Shown here piece by piece: positions 1-11,389 of a DNA stretch of 64,000 bases. The position numbers and the translations under genes are program-made. Below the pieces are notes generated by a model. That model worked only from the letters and a program-made list of their open reading frames with translations. It did not search any database and was not told where the DNA came from. The stretch comes from Marsupella aquatica (lineage: Eukaryota; Marchantiophyta). Location of the stretch: NCBI GenBank assembly GCA_973895155.1, contig OZ316894.1:23684001-23748000 (forward strand), in the 5' to 3' direction. How positions within the stretch are numbered: position 1 is the first letter of the stretch; each line of letters begins with the position of its first letter.

Positions 1-570
1 TTGTTGCAAGTCATCAGTCAACAGAGCACTTACAACTTCATTGTAAGTGATAGTCTTCCTGTCACGATGAAGCAACACTCGTGACAATGACTGATACGAT
101 GAGGGTAAAGAGCTAAGCAAGTGAAGAGCCTACCGCTCATCACTCAAATCCTCCCCCAGATTTTGCAAATCAACGACCAGGTCGTTGAAACCATCGATAT
201 GGTCCTGAATCTTTGCATTTCCCTCCTTCATCTTGAAGCTCATAAGCTTCAAAGATGTGTAGAGCCGATTTGATAGCTCCTTTTGATGGTACTTTTGCTC
301 CAATGCGGCAAACAATGATGCACAATCGACATAGTCTGCCAATTGCTTGATGACATTAGGCTGAAGATAGAGCATCACGGTGCTCACAGCCTGCTCCTGC
401 ATGTCCTGCCAGTCATCATTGTCGACATCATTTGGCTGGTCCTTCAGCAATTTCCCAAGCCCGGTTGCACGGAGTACCCCCTTCACTTGTCGCTCCCACA
501 ACAAGTAGTCTGTGCGGCCATCGTATTTCGTAACCTCAAACTTGGGACCTCCAAGCTTGATAGTCCCCAT
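1..570 (-). pseudogene. copia gag polyprotein N-terminus, interrupted by a stop codon
   Basis: The protein is a copia-type Gag (UBN2 / Retrotran_gag_2 class), which packages element RNA into cytoplasmic particles. The first ATG (570) gives a start MGTIKLGGPKFEV followed by KYDGRTDYLLWERQVK, the usual opening of copia Gag. Further on are the helical capsid signature with LFAALEQKYH and the HIDGFNDLVVDLQNLGE stretch. The frame stays open upstream to a TTG at 693, which is probably not a start. A TAG at 130-132 interrupts the frame, and reading past it continues into recognisable Gag (SSLPSSYQSLSRVLLH) to the window edge, so this is a nonsense mutation and not the natural end. Confidence 0.85.
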
Positions 571-2066
571 CCTTTTTCTTGTCACTCGTCGCAATACCGG
601 TGACCATAATTCTACTAGATCTTCCACTTCCTCCTCTGTTCTCTTCGGTGACTCAACAGAACCCTCCTCCAAGTCACTTATGTGAGAAATCAAGAAAAAA
701 TAACGTTTTTCTCAACTTCTCAAAAAACTCAAAAGTTATCACTACCATGTAGACCACGAGCCTAGCTTTCCAACACTGAAAACCAAAATCAAAACCGAAC
801 TCCGACGTAAAAGTTATTCACTTTTCGGTCGAGATGGGTAAAACTTGGAATTCTCCCCCGTTTTGACCACCTCAAGAAATAACCAAAATGTGAACTAGTA
901 CCCAACGTCGGAAATGCAATTCAATTTGTGCACCGCGTTGCCAACTCCGATGGCTAGCAACTTGCCAAAGACAAACAAAAAAAGTTACCTTTCGGCGGAC
1001 GAAATCTTCGACGGATGGACAAAAAATAGCTCTCTGGTTTTTTGGAATATTCTATGACCCTTGTACAGGCCCTATGGGAATTTTGGAAGAACAATCGAGG
1101 GGCTGACACGTGTCCTCAAACCCCCAAAACCCCCTACCACCCTTCGTCATCGAAATCTGGTCGCGCGCGCAGAAAATACACACGGCATAATGTACCCCTC
1201 GACACCAAACACAAAATATCTCACTCGGGTTTTGACGAAATCAAGATCTGATTTCAGATTTGGCAAACTAGACTCCAAGGCGGTGAAGATTGATATAAGA
1301 AGCACCCAAAACGAGGAAAGAATGAGGGAGAAAAAAATTGGTAAAGATGACAGATTTTTCTTAATTGCCATAGCCAATTTCGAATCAGTTTTTCAAAGAG
1401 AAAAAATGGTACCTTGTCAACAATGAATGTTGATGAATTGCACTTGGTGCCGTCACCAAGTCCAACAAGGTAATTGATTTTGCTTAGCCTTCCTCTTCGC
1501 ATCAAAGAGCCAATCCCGGACTCAAAATAATCGTCTTGCCTCAATCTCTCCGTTGAGTCAAAACACTTGACGCTTCTCCCTCCGAGTCGATTGCCACGAC
1601 AAGAAACCCCGCTGAGGCAAAAGAGGACTCCATAGCGGGTCAGAAAATCAGAATGCTTCTTTTGCTCGTCCCGTCGCACACGGTACTCACTTGGTAACAA
1701 ATCAGCTACCAAAACAAACAGCTCGTCCCGATCTACAAGCAGAGCTATAGCATGCGATGCCTCCTTCGCCATAGAGCTCACACCGTCGAGAAAATAAACT
1801 CTGGTCCCTCCTCCAAAAAACCGTCGAACACGAATGTTGCCGACTTTTTTCACAAAATCCAGAACAACAAAAACTTAGATCTCTTCGCACCACGAGCTCC
1901 GTTCAACGATTTCTTCACACCGTTAGAAAGCTCTTGCCCCGATCTATCCGTTGAGCCCATAAACTCCAAGTTCCATGCGACGGAACTCCGGGAAATCCAT
2001 TGAACACTCAACGCTGGAAAAACCGTCACGAAATCCTGTCACGAACACACGTCACCTCCCAGACAT

Positions 2067-2078
2067 GCTCTAATACCA
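2067..2078 (-). other. primer binding site (initiator Met tRNA)
   Basis: Read on the minus strand, TGGTATTAGAGC follows the LTR end after a two-base spacer. It differs by one base from TGGTATCAGAGC, the standard plant copia primer site complementary to the 3' end of initiator methionine tRNA. It fixes the element's orientation and identifies 2081-2423 as the 5' LTR. Confidence 0.85.
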
Positions 2079-2080
2079 AT

Positions 2081-2423
2081 TGTTGAGCATAGACGACACT
2101 CGTAACGATAAGCACATGACACATCCAACGCGCAAGTAGTCGACACAAGAGATACGTGGTTCACCTCCTTGAGGCTACGTCCACGGGAACACACAAGAGA
2201 GCTTTACTGAACTCTAAGCCCGTCGGCTATACCAAGTCTCCACAGTGTAAGCTCTCCTCATCTCTCAAGTGGCCTCATAACAATGAGCCTAAGTTCCACT
2301 TATCCAAGCAAACATCGTTTGGCATATAGTGTGCATCCTAGTTAACCTGACCACGTCTCCGACTACGGTTAGTCTAACTATGGTTATATGTCGTAACCCT
2401 AGACCTTGAGTAAATACCTAACA
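2081..2423 (-). repeat. 5' LTR of the copia element
   Basis: On the minus strand it begins TGTTAGGTATTTACTC and ends CTATGCTCAACA, with TG...CA termini as expected of an LTR. It is 343 bp. It aligns over its whole length with the LTRs at 47469-47826 (same strand) and 46757-47102 (plus strand). The outer flank is TTTAC; the matching target-site copy would lie outside the window. Confidence 0.88.
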
Positions 2424-5400
2424 TTTACACAATTATAAAAAGTATTTGAGTAACAGATAGCCTTACAGAGTGATCTATGCTAGTTGCAGTGGTCTATCAG
2501 AGCATCTTATTAAACATGATGATCCATTGGAGCCTCAATGGGATTGGTGGGTGCCCATCTATGGACTGGATGTCATTATTACTGTTTTTGGGTCGTCAAG
2601 GTCGTGATTGAGAAAGGGCCTTGTTCATGATATCCATCATGGATTTCAATATTTTTCTAAATACAGCAATGAGCTTCTAGTAATTTGACCCATCCAAGGC
2701 AAGGGAATATTTTCAAAAACAGCGTAATAAAGAGTAGTCGAGCTGAATTATGCTCAGCGTTTTCAGTCCATTCATCTCCTTACAAACAACGTATGATTCA
2801 TTTTTAATGTTTAGGGGGACATACCAAGTGAGGGAGTCATTCTCCTTTGTAGCTCCCAATATATTTTCTTCAGTAGTACAGTTGACTAAAAGGACCTCTA
2901 GCTTGTTTTCAAGGTTAAACCCCGTGGAATTGTTTGCCATCTTAGTTAGTTCACGGGTGGCACAACATTTCTTTCATAGTAGTCAGGAGGGGTCTGCTAA
3001 GTACATGGAAGTGTTTGCCATGATGGGCCACATATATTATTTGTGTAAGATTGATCAAGAAGAAAAGCAACAATACATGAGAGAAAGTGAAGTAGAGGGA
3101 AGCACTGAAAACATCTTGTCATTGAATGAAGTGGGGATAAAGGACAAAGTAACATTGTGCTGTATGGACTTTAAGGGATTCATAGAAAGCCCTGAACTCG
3201 AGCACAAGTAAGAGTAGAGCAAAGTTTAATGCAAAGTGGGCATCCTCCAAGCCAAATAACGAGCAAGCTTGAAACCAAAGAGCATTCCATCTTGCCTAAG
3301 CCCAAGGGCATGACCTTGGCCAAATTTGAACTGTAGTGTTTCTTTGATTTGTTTTCCTATTACCTCACCCCAATTGCAGCAAGAACTATAGCAAAGTTTG
3401 GAAATAAGAGGTCTCTCATGAGAAGCATGCATCGTTTTGGACCAGTGAGGGCTGAGATAGCGTTAGAGCCACTGCCACTAGAGTGCAGAAAGCCCCAAAT
3501 CAGAAAATTGTCACTCAACAACATTGCAGTGCAAGTTCACAAGTAAAGCCAGCATAAAAATCCAGATTGGATTTGTGACCGTGAAGGTATAGAAAGATTT
3601 CTGAAAATTAAGTCAATGGGGACTTCAATATCATTTTGAAGACGTCACCCTAAAGAAAGTGTCCAAAAATGTAATCCAAAAAACAGCAAAGGGTCGGGAG
3701 AATTTACTATTTCTTAGACGTGGAAGACATGGAAATTAAGCAATTGTGGATAGCATATATGCACACAACATATTTGCCTTGAACTACAATCTTGGGAAGT
3801 TTCTTTCAAAAGCATACAAATTCATTTTTGTGAATAACTTGCATGAGGAATATCAGCTACAAGTGATGTAATAGCATTAGACACAACTTTCACTGGCATC
3901 TTGAGCTGGAAACCAAAAATTCAGTTGTGAAAGTCTTAGGTTGTAATATTTGGTGAGACAAAACCAGGATTGAGGGCACGCATGACTTTGCCAAATTTTA
4001 CTTTGTCCCAATTTGGCACAAACAAGTATATAGCTAGAAGGTTTGGAGAAATAGGTAGTTCTCTAGAAAGAAACCTTTTGATTTGCTTGGACAACTGGAA
4101 ACAATAGAAAACCAGAGTTGATAAGATACAAAATATAAACTGGGGATCCTTCCCCATCTGCAAGCCTGTTCTGCAGCTTGCTTGATAGCAGTTTCTTCTT
4201 TCCCAAAAGAGATTTGGTACCAGTAGCACAACTGGGCAAGCTTTGTCTTAGGTGGTCCCATTCTAATATATGCAAGCCAGCTCCAAAGCTATTCCCCTTT
4301 CCCTCTCTATGGTCCCCAATGCACCCCGCTCCCACTTTGGGTGTTTGTGTAGTGCTTAATGGCTTTTGCTTTTCTTGTGAATGATTGAATTTGTTTGTTT
4401 GGAGTCCGGTTCCCACCTTCGCTTGTGAGTGGTTTTTACTATTCTTCTACCACGCCTTTGAACACTTTCAACAAACCAAAACAAGCTTGTAGATAATTAA
4501 ACAACCAACATGAATAATAGATCAACCTTGCAAACCCATTAAATAGTTACCTACTCCTTCTATGGGCTTCGACCTAAAGATGAGGCAAGTTCATGTCTAC
4601 CTTACTCTCTATCTAACCTTCTCCATGAGTCTTGCAGAGTGCAAAGACATGGACCACATTATTAAAGCTCCTTGGGACCTTTCCTTTAAATTTATTTCGT
4701 TTTTTCCCTGAACACAATCATAGATTGAAGTGTACTACTATGTCGGGCTACCACCAACAATGATCTCGATTTGCGTCCAAATGGAATCTCCATTGGAACT
4801 TAAACAAATTATGTATTGAACATATTTGCCACCTTTGCACAGTTTGATTTTTTTTTTATGAAAAAAGGGGACAATGCCCCACACTCAGCTAGGAGAACAA
4901 GGAACACCCGCAACATAATGCATAATTATGACAATTTAAGCAAAGGAAATAAAGAGTTTCATGCAAGTCCCAAGCAAGAAAACATGATACTGACCTGGAG
5001 ATTTTGCACAAACTAAGTGTGATCAGTAATATGTCCCATCAGTCAAGTGTAATTCTGGGGTTGCGAGGCTTCCCCCAAAAACAGAACAAACAAACAATCA
5101 AAACAAAACAAAACAAAACAAGACCACCATCAAAGGCACTATATTGCACATCTGTAGCCACTAGCAAAAGTTCACATGGCTCATAATTATATTTGTGAAT
5201 ATCAATCACACTAATAGGGTCAATTGTTGACAAAGCTTGAATGTGAGACACCTGTTAGTACTCGAATGAATAATGTACTCGTCCACCTGGGCTATTTGAG
5301 ATAATTTGGCACGGGAATTTGCATTGTCATTGTACATGAATCGTGTCAAAGCACAACCAAGAACTTAACCAGCCCCTCCTGCAACTTCTGGTGAGTATTG

Positions 5401-7650
5401 ATGGACCCCAAAGATTGACCTAGGATTTGACCAGAACCTTTGGATAGTAGCCTGTCAGAAATTCTTAGAAGCACTAATCCTGTAGCAGTCAACCTTGGGT
5501 CCACCTCTGTCACAGGTAGCCACTGAATTACATTTTGATGTGTGATTACCAGCAGGGGAAGATATGGAGAGAAGTGTAAAGAAGAGCATTCAAGCATGTT
5601 TTTGTGTATTGATTCAGTCCATCCAAGTTTGGCTTGTCCATGGGGGATTTATGGACAAGGTATCAGTCCATCGGGGCTTTAAGTTCCATTTTATTAGCCA
5701 ATAAGTTTTTGGTCTTTACCACAAATTAGCTTTGTACAGGTTTCATGGCATCCAAGTAATTCCCCTGCTGGTAATCACACATCAAAATGTGGTTGCATTC
5801 ATTGATTGAAAGGAAAAAACTAGTATTATCAGTGTATGCAAGGGTGTCGTACATAATATATGTCATATTTTGATGTGCAGTTACCGAGACCCCATATCTT
5901 CCCTGTGAGGTCATCATTTTTGTCCTAAAAACCTTGTTTCTGATTTCATGATCACTTGTGTCCAAAAGATATCATGTCACTTACCATAGGAGACTTGATT
6001 GCAAGCTTTGCTTTATTTGGGGGTTTTATTCTCTTATCATCATATTCCCTCCAGATAGTACTCTTTCCATGTTTTAGAGTTCAATACAAAAGACAAAAAA
6101 TAAGGTACATTCAGGTGTTTGAGCACCTTATCTGGCCTTTATGGTCAATGAAACTATGTGTAGACAAAGAACTTCACATTTTACTCATAGCGTCTCAAGT
6201 AGTTTCTTAAATTACGACAAAAAACAATTGAACTCAATTTTTTCAAGAATATTATTTATAATGGACTGCAAAACCCCAACAAAAAGGGAAGCAAACAACA
6301 CAACTACTCATGCACGAGTGGAACTATTCACACCAAGGAAACTAGGGGGAAATCTTGATTTTTATATTGTTCTTGTTACTGGACTGTAGTAATTTTGCCA
6401 TTGCAGAGCTAAAGGGCATTTTAATTTGCAAAATATTTTATACAAAATTCTATTTTTCATAGAATGTCGCTCTTGTGTTAAAAAGGGTTTTGACTTATTT
6501 TTCTGCTCAAAGCTACCTCAGATTTCTAAAGGAGTATTGTTGAGAAATCATATTTTCCAGAGAGCATTGCTCTTGTCACAAAGAACGCTTCAAGTAATTT
6601 TTCCACTGCAGAGCTCCAAAAAATCATGTTTAATTTCAATCAAACTTGAAGGGGTTGCTTTTGTTATAATAAGTGCTTCCAGTACTTTGAATTACTGAAA
6701 ATTTCAATTATAGTGTCAAATGGAATTTTCACTCCATATATGCATGTTTTCAATTCAACTTCACGTGCACACAGTCTTTAAACCTAATTGAAATGTAGGT
6801 GAACAATCAATGAGAACATTAACATTTATTATCTACACTATCTCATCATTAGGTGTGAACTTCTATGTTTATGTGTCACAGTCCATGGAGATCATGGGAG
6901 ACAACCTTCCAGTCTATCCAAGCTTTGGTTTCATCACAACTCATCCAAAGCTTATTTTCTTTTACCCCTATTTTGCCCTTTTCTTTGGTCACTTGACATG
7001 TTAATTTTCAGTTTTCCATTGTTTTCATAGTTACAGGGTTTAATTATTTTCCTTTGCCTTGCCTCAAACACAAATAATTAAATTTGATTCTTCTTGCATA
7101 ACTATCGGTTCTTGTTTGTGACAAATCATGCTGATGTGGCTGCACGTGCATCCAAGAATTTTGGAAAACTTCCCATGGGGTCCGTAATTAAAGTGATTGG
7201 ATTCACACATTTGAAATCTAATAGATAGCAAAAATTAAAAATTAAGAGGGGTGCCAAAATAATTTCAAAGTACTTCAGGATACCAACAATTAAAGGGGTC
7301 CCAAAATTAACTATAAATCTAAATAATACATATGATGCCCCTTGATAAGTCACATTTGAAATAAAATATACATGACACAAAATTTAAATAAGACAAAAGG
7401 TGAAAGGTGGATTCACCATCATAGCAGCTTCAAAATCCACATCTGAATGGTGAGTCAGGTGGATTCACAATTGACACCTGTTGGAGTTTCTTTTAGGTAT
7501 CTAGAGCAAAGTTAGAATCAAAACTAAGCTACATTGCTTCTGCAAATACAATCTAAGTGAAGTGCAAAAGTATTATGCTTATGCTACACAAATTGACAAA
7601 AGAAAAGTGCACAAGTGTAGATTGTAGTTTGTGAAAAAGTGATTTTTGGA
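2424..7650. other. intergenic, no supported gene
   Basis: The block is AT-rich. Short open frames occur on both strands (for example 2750-3211 plus), but none shows a recognisable domain, steady codon bias or splice structure. It includes a T-rich run at 4849-4858, an A-rich purine stretch near 5098-5120 with repeated AAAAC, and the inverted repeat listed separately. Decayed transposon DNA is the likely origin, but I could not assign a family. Confidence 0.5.
5530..5790. repeat. perfect 31-bp inverted repeat with about 200-bp spacer
   Basis: Bases 5530-5560 and 5760-5790 are exact reverse complements over 31 bp (core ATTTTGATGTGTGATTACC and its complement). Homology stops sharply at both ends of both arms. 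A third, diverged direct copy of the motif (TTTTGATGTGCAGTTACC) lies at about 5868-5885. The arms could fold into a hairpin or be termini of a small foldback element; no flanking duplication is evident. Confidence 0.8.
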
Positions 7651-8007
7651 AATATAAAACTGAATGTTAGAGATATCCAGAAAATTCCAACTAGCTTGGT
7701 CTTCACAGATCACACCAGAAAATGTTTATCTCAAACAGAGGTCATTTAGTCATCCAGGACAATACTCAGTTTTCCAAAAAATAAACATCACAACCTATAA
7801 CACAATTGTGCCACTTTTTACAGTGGTCGTCAGTCAAATATGTAGCGGCCTCCCTGCTCCCTGCCTCTCTCCCTCCGATGGAAAAGAGGAGAGAAGAGGA
7901 GGGGTTCGGTGGAGGAGGAGAAGCAGGGTACTTGGCATTGTTGTCATTGGTGGCATTGTCGGTGCGTTTCTCGTCAGCTGCGTTTACAGTATCGCGGTCC
8001 AGATGAT

Positions 8008-8046
8008 TGAGGAGGAGGAGGAGGTGGTGGTGGTGGTGGTGGAGGG
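8008..8046 (+). repeat. GAG/GTG trinucleotide microsatellite
   Basis: A run of GAG triplets passes into GGT/GTG triplets 30-70 bases upstream of the MOR1 copy's ATG. It sits in a GA-rich 200-base stretch (7870-8078) that looks like a retained 5' untranslated region of the parent transcript. Confidence 0.8.
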
Positions 8047-8078
8047 AGCGAGGGAAGGGTCAGGGTTGAGGAGGAGCG

Positions 8079-9967
8079 ATGGCTGCATATGAGAAGTTAC
8101 TGAAGGAGGCGAAGAAGCTGCCGTGGGAGGAGAGGCTCGCGCACAAGAACTGGAAGGTGAGGGTGGATGCGAATTCGGACATTTCCGCGCTTTGTGATTC
8201 GATTGGCGACCCTAAGGACCAGAGGCTGAAGGAGTTCGGAGTGCTCTTTAGGAAATCGGTTGCTGACTCGAATGCGTCGGCTCAAGAGAGGGCGCTGGAC
8301 GCCATGATTTCGTACCTCAAGATCGTGGATGCCGATTCGGCGAGATTTCGAAAGAGATTTGCGATGTCGTCGTCCTCAAGTGCCTCACGGGCCGGCCGAA
8401 GGCCATCGAGAAGGCGCAGGCGGTGCTACTCCTCTGGATCGAGCTCGAGGCAACGGAAACGTTCCTCGATGCAATGGAAAAGGCTGTCAAAAATAAGGTC
8501 TCCAAGGCCGTGGTCCTCGCCGTGGACGTTATGTATCAGGCTGTGAGCCAATTCGGGACCAAGGTGGTGCCTCCGAAGAAGATTTTGAAAATGCTGCCTG
8601 AGCTCTTTGAGCATCAGGACCAAAATGTTAGGGCAGCTGCCAAGGGGCTGACAATTGAGCTTTGCCGGTGGATTGGGAAGGACACGGTCAAGTCCATCCT
8701 CTTCGAGAAAATGCGAGACTCCATGAGGAAAGAGGTCGAGGCTGAGGTGGACAATGTGGCCGGAATTTCGAGGCCCACGAGAAAGATCAGAGCAGAGCAG
8801 GCCAAAGAGTTTGAGCTGGAGTTTGTGGCGGACGTTCCATCTCGGCCAGGCGGTGAATCTGCTTGTGATGTAGTAGTGGAGCAGATTGATGAGTATGAGC
8901 TGATGGACCCCGTGGACATACTCGGGCCTCTGGGCAAGTCCATCTTTTGGGAGGGAGTGAAGGCGTCCAAATGGTCGGAACGGCGTGACGCAGTGGCCGA
9001 GCTAACTCGTCTGGCATCAGCCAAACGCCTCGCTCCCGGAGATTACGTTGAGGTCTCTCGCTTGCTGAAGGAGCTGATCATGGATGTGAACCTGGCCGTG
9101 GCCGTGCAGGCGGTACGAGCGGCTGGGAATCTAGCCAGGGGGCTACGGAAGGATTACAGCAGTGGCTCAAGGGGTTTGCTCCCTCTCCTGCTGGAGAGAT
9201 TCAAGGAGAGGAAGCCGGTGATGGCTGATGCAGTGATGCACACTCTGGTGACAATGCACGGGAGTGGATGTTTCACATTAGGAGATATCGTCGAAGAGGT
9301 GAGAGTGGCATCAAAGAGCAAGGGTTTAGGGTTTAGGGTCAAGGTGAGATCTCAATGCTTGATCTGGGTGGGGCAGTGCACGGATAATAGCAATAAAGCC
9401 ATCATTACAAAGCACTATAAGGAATATGTTCCCATATTGATGGAGAGCCTCAACGATGGCATTCCGGAGGTCAGAGACGCGGCACTAGGTGCCGTGGCTG
9501 CAATTGCGAAAGTCGTTGGAATGAGACCGCTGGAGGAATCCCTGAAGGAGGTGGATGCCATGAAGAGAAGGAGGCTACCGGATTTGATTGGTGTGAATGG
9601 TTCTGCGGGAGCAGCAGGCGTTGGTGGCGCTCCTTCTGCTTCCATGGCAGCTCCTCTCACTTCAAACGGGCGTAATGTTGACTCAATTGCGAATGTCTCT
9701 ACTGGAGCAGCACCAAGATCCGCTGCTAGCCTTCTGTCTGGTAGAATTTCTTCTCAAGCGGCCTCCGCAAAGATTGGCAGTGGGAGGCCAAGTTCAGGAA
9801 CAAAGAAGGGTGATGGAGCCGTCGGGAAGCAAGCAGCCAAGTCGAACGGGGTTGTTGAAAGCTTTGAAGATTCAGGAAAATGGCTGTACATAGTTGAGAG
9901 CCATGAAGATTGGTTGTACATAGTCGAAAGCCATGAAGATTCGGTACAGTGGCTCCTCGTCAATTAG
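8079..9967 (+). pseudogene. MOR1: MOR1/XMAP215-type microtubule polymerase, intronless truncated copy
   Basis: MOR1 (GEM1) binds tubulin through TOG domains and promotes microtubule growth. The ATG at 8079 starts MAAYEKLLKEAKKLPWEERL, followed by HKNWKVR and DPKDQRLKEFG, which match the plant MOR1 N-terminus. A one-base deletion in the T run at 8346-8348 moves the frame; the second frame carries on as SKEICDVVVLKCLTGRPK, then KMLPELFEHQDQNVRAAAKG and the TOG1-TOG2 linker IDEYELMDPVDIL. TOG2 ends near MESLNDGIPEVRDAA, and a Ser/Ala/Gly-rich linker follows. Plant MOR1 is near 2,000 residues; this has about 630 codons and no later TOG domains. The last 35 codons (from about 9863) are not MOR1 but tandem 30-bp repeats. 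Plant MOR1 genes have many introns and this has none, so I infer a retrocopy. It is probably non-functional. Confidence 0.85.
9322..9338 (+). repeat. short telomere-like repeat within the MOR1 copy
   Basis: The bases GGGTTTAGGGTTTAGGG are two and a half units of the plant telomere repeat TTTAGGG. They lie inside the second TOG region, where they encode KGLGFRV in place of the usual MOR1 residues, and the frame is kept. This could be an in-frame insertion during break repair or chance. Confidence 0.6.
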
Positions 9968-10015
9968 TGAAGTGGAGGCAAATTTGAAGATTGAGGAAAA
10001 TGGCTGTACATAGTT

Positions 10016-11389
10016 TTTTTCCCTCGAAAAAACTCGATGAAATCCATTCAAAAAGCCAGAATACAGGAAGGGGGGCCAAAAAAGGCAACCACCTGGAAGG
10101 ACCAGAGGTCAAGGTGCCGGGGTCGGTGAAGCCGGAACCGAGTAAGAAGCCACGCCTCAAAAAGGCAGCCAAACTAGAAATTTGGAAACTACTACAGGAG
10201 CAGCACACCCCCAAAGACCGGTCAGTGAACAGGGACCGGCGAGGTACTGAACAGTGGGTCCGTGAAAGAAAAACAATCAGTCTACCAGTAGTGCAGCTTC
10301 AAAACCCGAAGCATCCGTTGAATCATGGAGGACGCGGAGGAACAGGTTGAACCTGAAGTGTGTCTTCATGAATTTGCCATAAGCCATCCCACGCACCAAA
10401 TTCCCGGGCCAGGTCCCGTCGTGCATCAGCGAAGGTGGTCTTCCCTGACCGAATCCTGGCCCTATGTCTGGCCCAGTCACGTTTGAGGTAAATGCCAAGG
10501 CGTTGCCAGGCCTTCCTGATGACTCCGTGAGGATTTGGTCGTGTATGCTCAATAAAGTGTGTGCATCGGTCCTTCCAGATATTCCAGCAAATAATAGCCC
10601 TGAGAAGATGCCAGAGCTTTGCTGGAATGTCCCACGTTTCTGGAAGTTCAGCCCCGACGAAAATGTGGACTGGTAGGAGGAGGATCGGTCCTGCTCCGTG
10701 AGAGAACGCGCATTGTTGAAGAATGACTTGCACCCAGGTCCATATCCCCTGAGACACAGCACACTCCCAAATGCAATGAACGATGTCTTCGTGTTGGCTC
10801 AAACCGCATCTAGTGCACCATGTACTAGGATCAGTGGGTGGGAGACGAGGGAACCTCCAGTGCTGTGTCGCCGGGATGCGGTAAAGCAGTTGCCACAGGT
10901 AACAGCTTTCCCGAGCAGCACGAAAGGTGCGTGTCCATAGTGTTCCAGGGTCAGGGGTCCAGTTCAGTCGAAGTGCCCATTTGTGCAAGGCCTTGTGGAG
11001 GATTCTGGGGGATCTCCCCTGGATTACCCGTAAATGAGCAGTGGACATATCCAGGAAAGGAAGGCCATCCTTCCACTCGTGCTGGAGCAAGGGTGCCAGA
11101 AGGCCGATGGGCCTCCCGATGCGAAGCATGAGGGCTGAAGCAGCACTCGACTTCCTAACCAAAACCCTGTGCAGGAGTGCTTCCGGTGGTGGTGCAAAAG
11201 TGGCCATCTTGTGTAGACAGTTGTTGATGACTTGGAAGGTCCGTTTTGGTGCTGAGGTAGCCTGGGCGAATTGCCATTGGGTCGTAATGAGTTGCCTCAT
11301 GGTAGAGAACTCCCAGATGTACAGGTTGCCATTCAGAAGCCATGCTTCCATGAAAATTGGGAGTACTCCGCTAGGCTCATGGTGCAGTT
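10016..11389 (-). mobile_element. 5'-truncated LINE retrotransposon with 17-bp target-site duplication
   Basis: The insert is flanked by identical 17-bp copies of AATGGCTGTACATAGTT at 9999-10015 and 11390-11406. Its left end is a short poly-T (10016-10020), i.e. the poly-A tail of a minus-strand element. The coding part (10323-11387) is the 3' end of a LINE ORF2, followed by a 300-base 3' UTR (10021-10322). It is cut off at the 5' side well inside ORF2, as usual after incomplete target-primed reverse transcription. The coding frame shows no internal stop, which suggests a fairly recent insertion. Confidence 0.92.
10323..11387 (-). pseudogene. LINE ORF2 C-terminal fragment with RT zinc-binding domain
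   Basis: About 354 codons are open from the element's truncation point to the stop at 10323; the first internal ATG is at 11351. The C-terminal half has the zf-RVT signature of plant LINEs: CYLWQLLYRIPATQHWRF, then CTRCGLSQHEDIVHCIWEC with Cys/His zinc ligands, and later IICWNIWKDRC. The polymerase and endonuclease domains are missing because of the 5' truncation. No function is expected. Confidence 0.88.

Larger units (their letters stand above)
1..2423 (-). mobile_element. Ty1/copia LTR retrotransposon, 5' portion
   Basis: Read on the minus strand, the parts come in the standard copia order: a 343-bp LTR (2081-2423), a primer binding site complementary to initiator Met tRNA (2067-2078), about 1.5 kb of non-coding leader, then gag from 570 leftward. 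The protease, integrase, RT/RNase H region and the 3' LTR would lie left of the window. The element is damaged: gag has an in-frame TAG at 130-132. Two further LTRs of the same family occur at 46757 and 47469, so it is a repeat family in this genome. Class and order are seen directly; family name is not assigned. Confidence 0.88.

Noticed and set aside
571-693. Gag extension starting at 693
   Set aside because: It begins with TTG; the ATG at 570 matches the usual copia Gag start.
2750-3211. 153-codon plus-strand frame and its minus-strand counterpart
   Set aside because: Neither strand shows a recognisable protein; both sit in decayed DNA next to the copia element.
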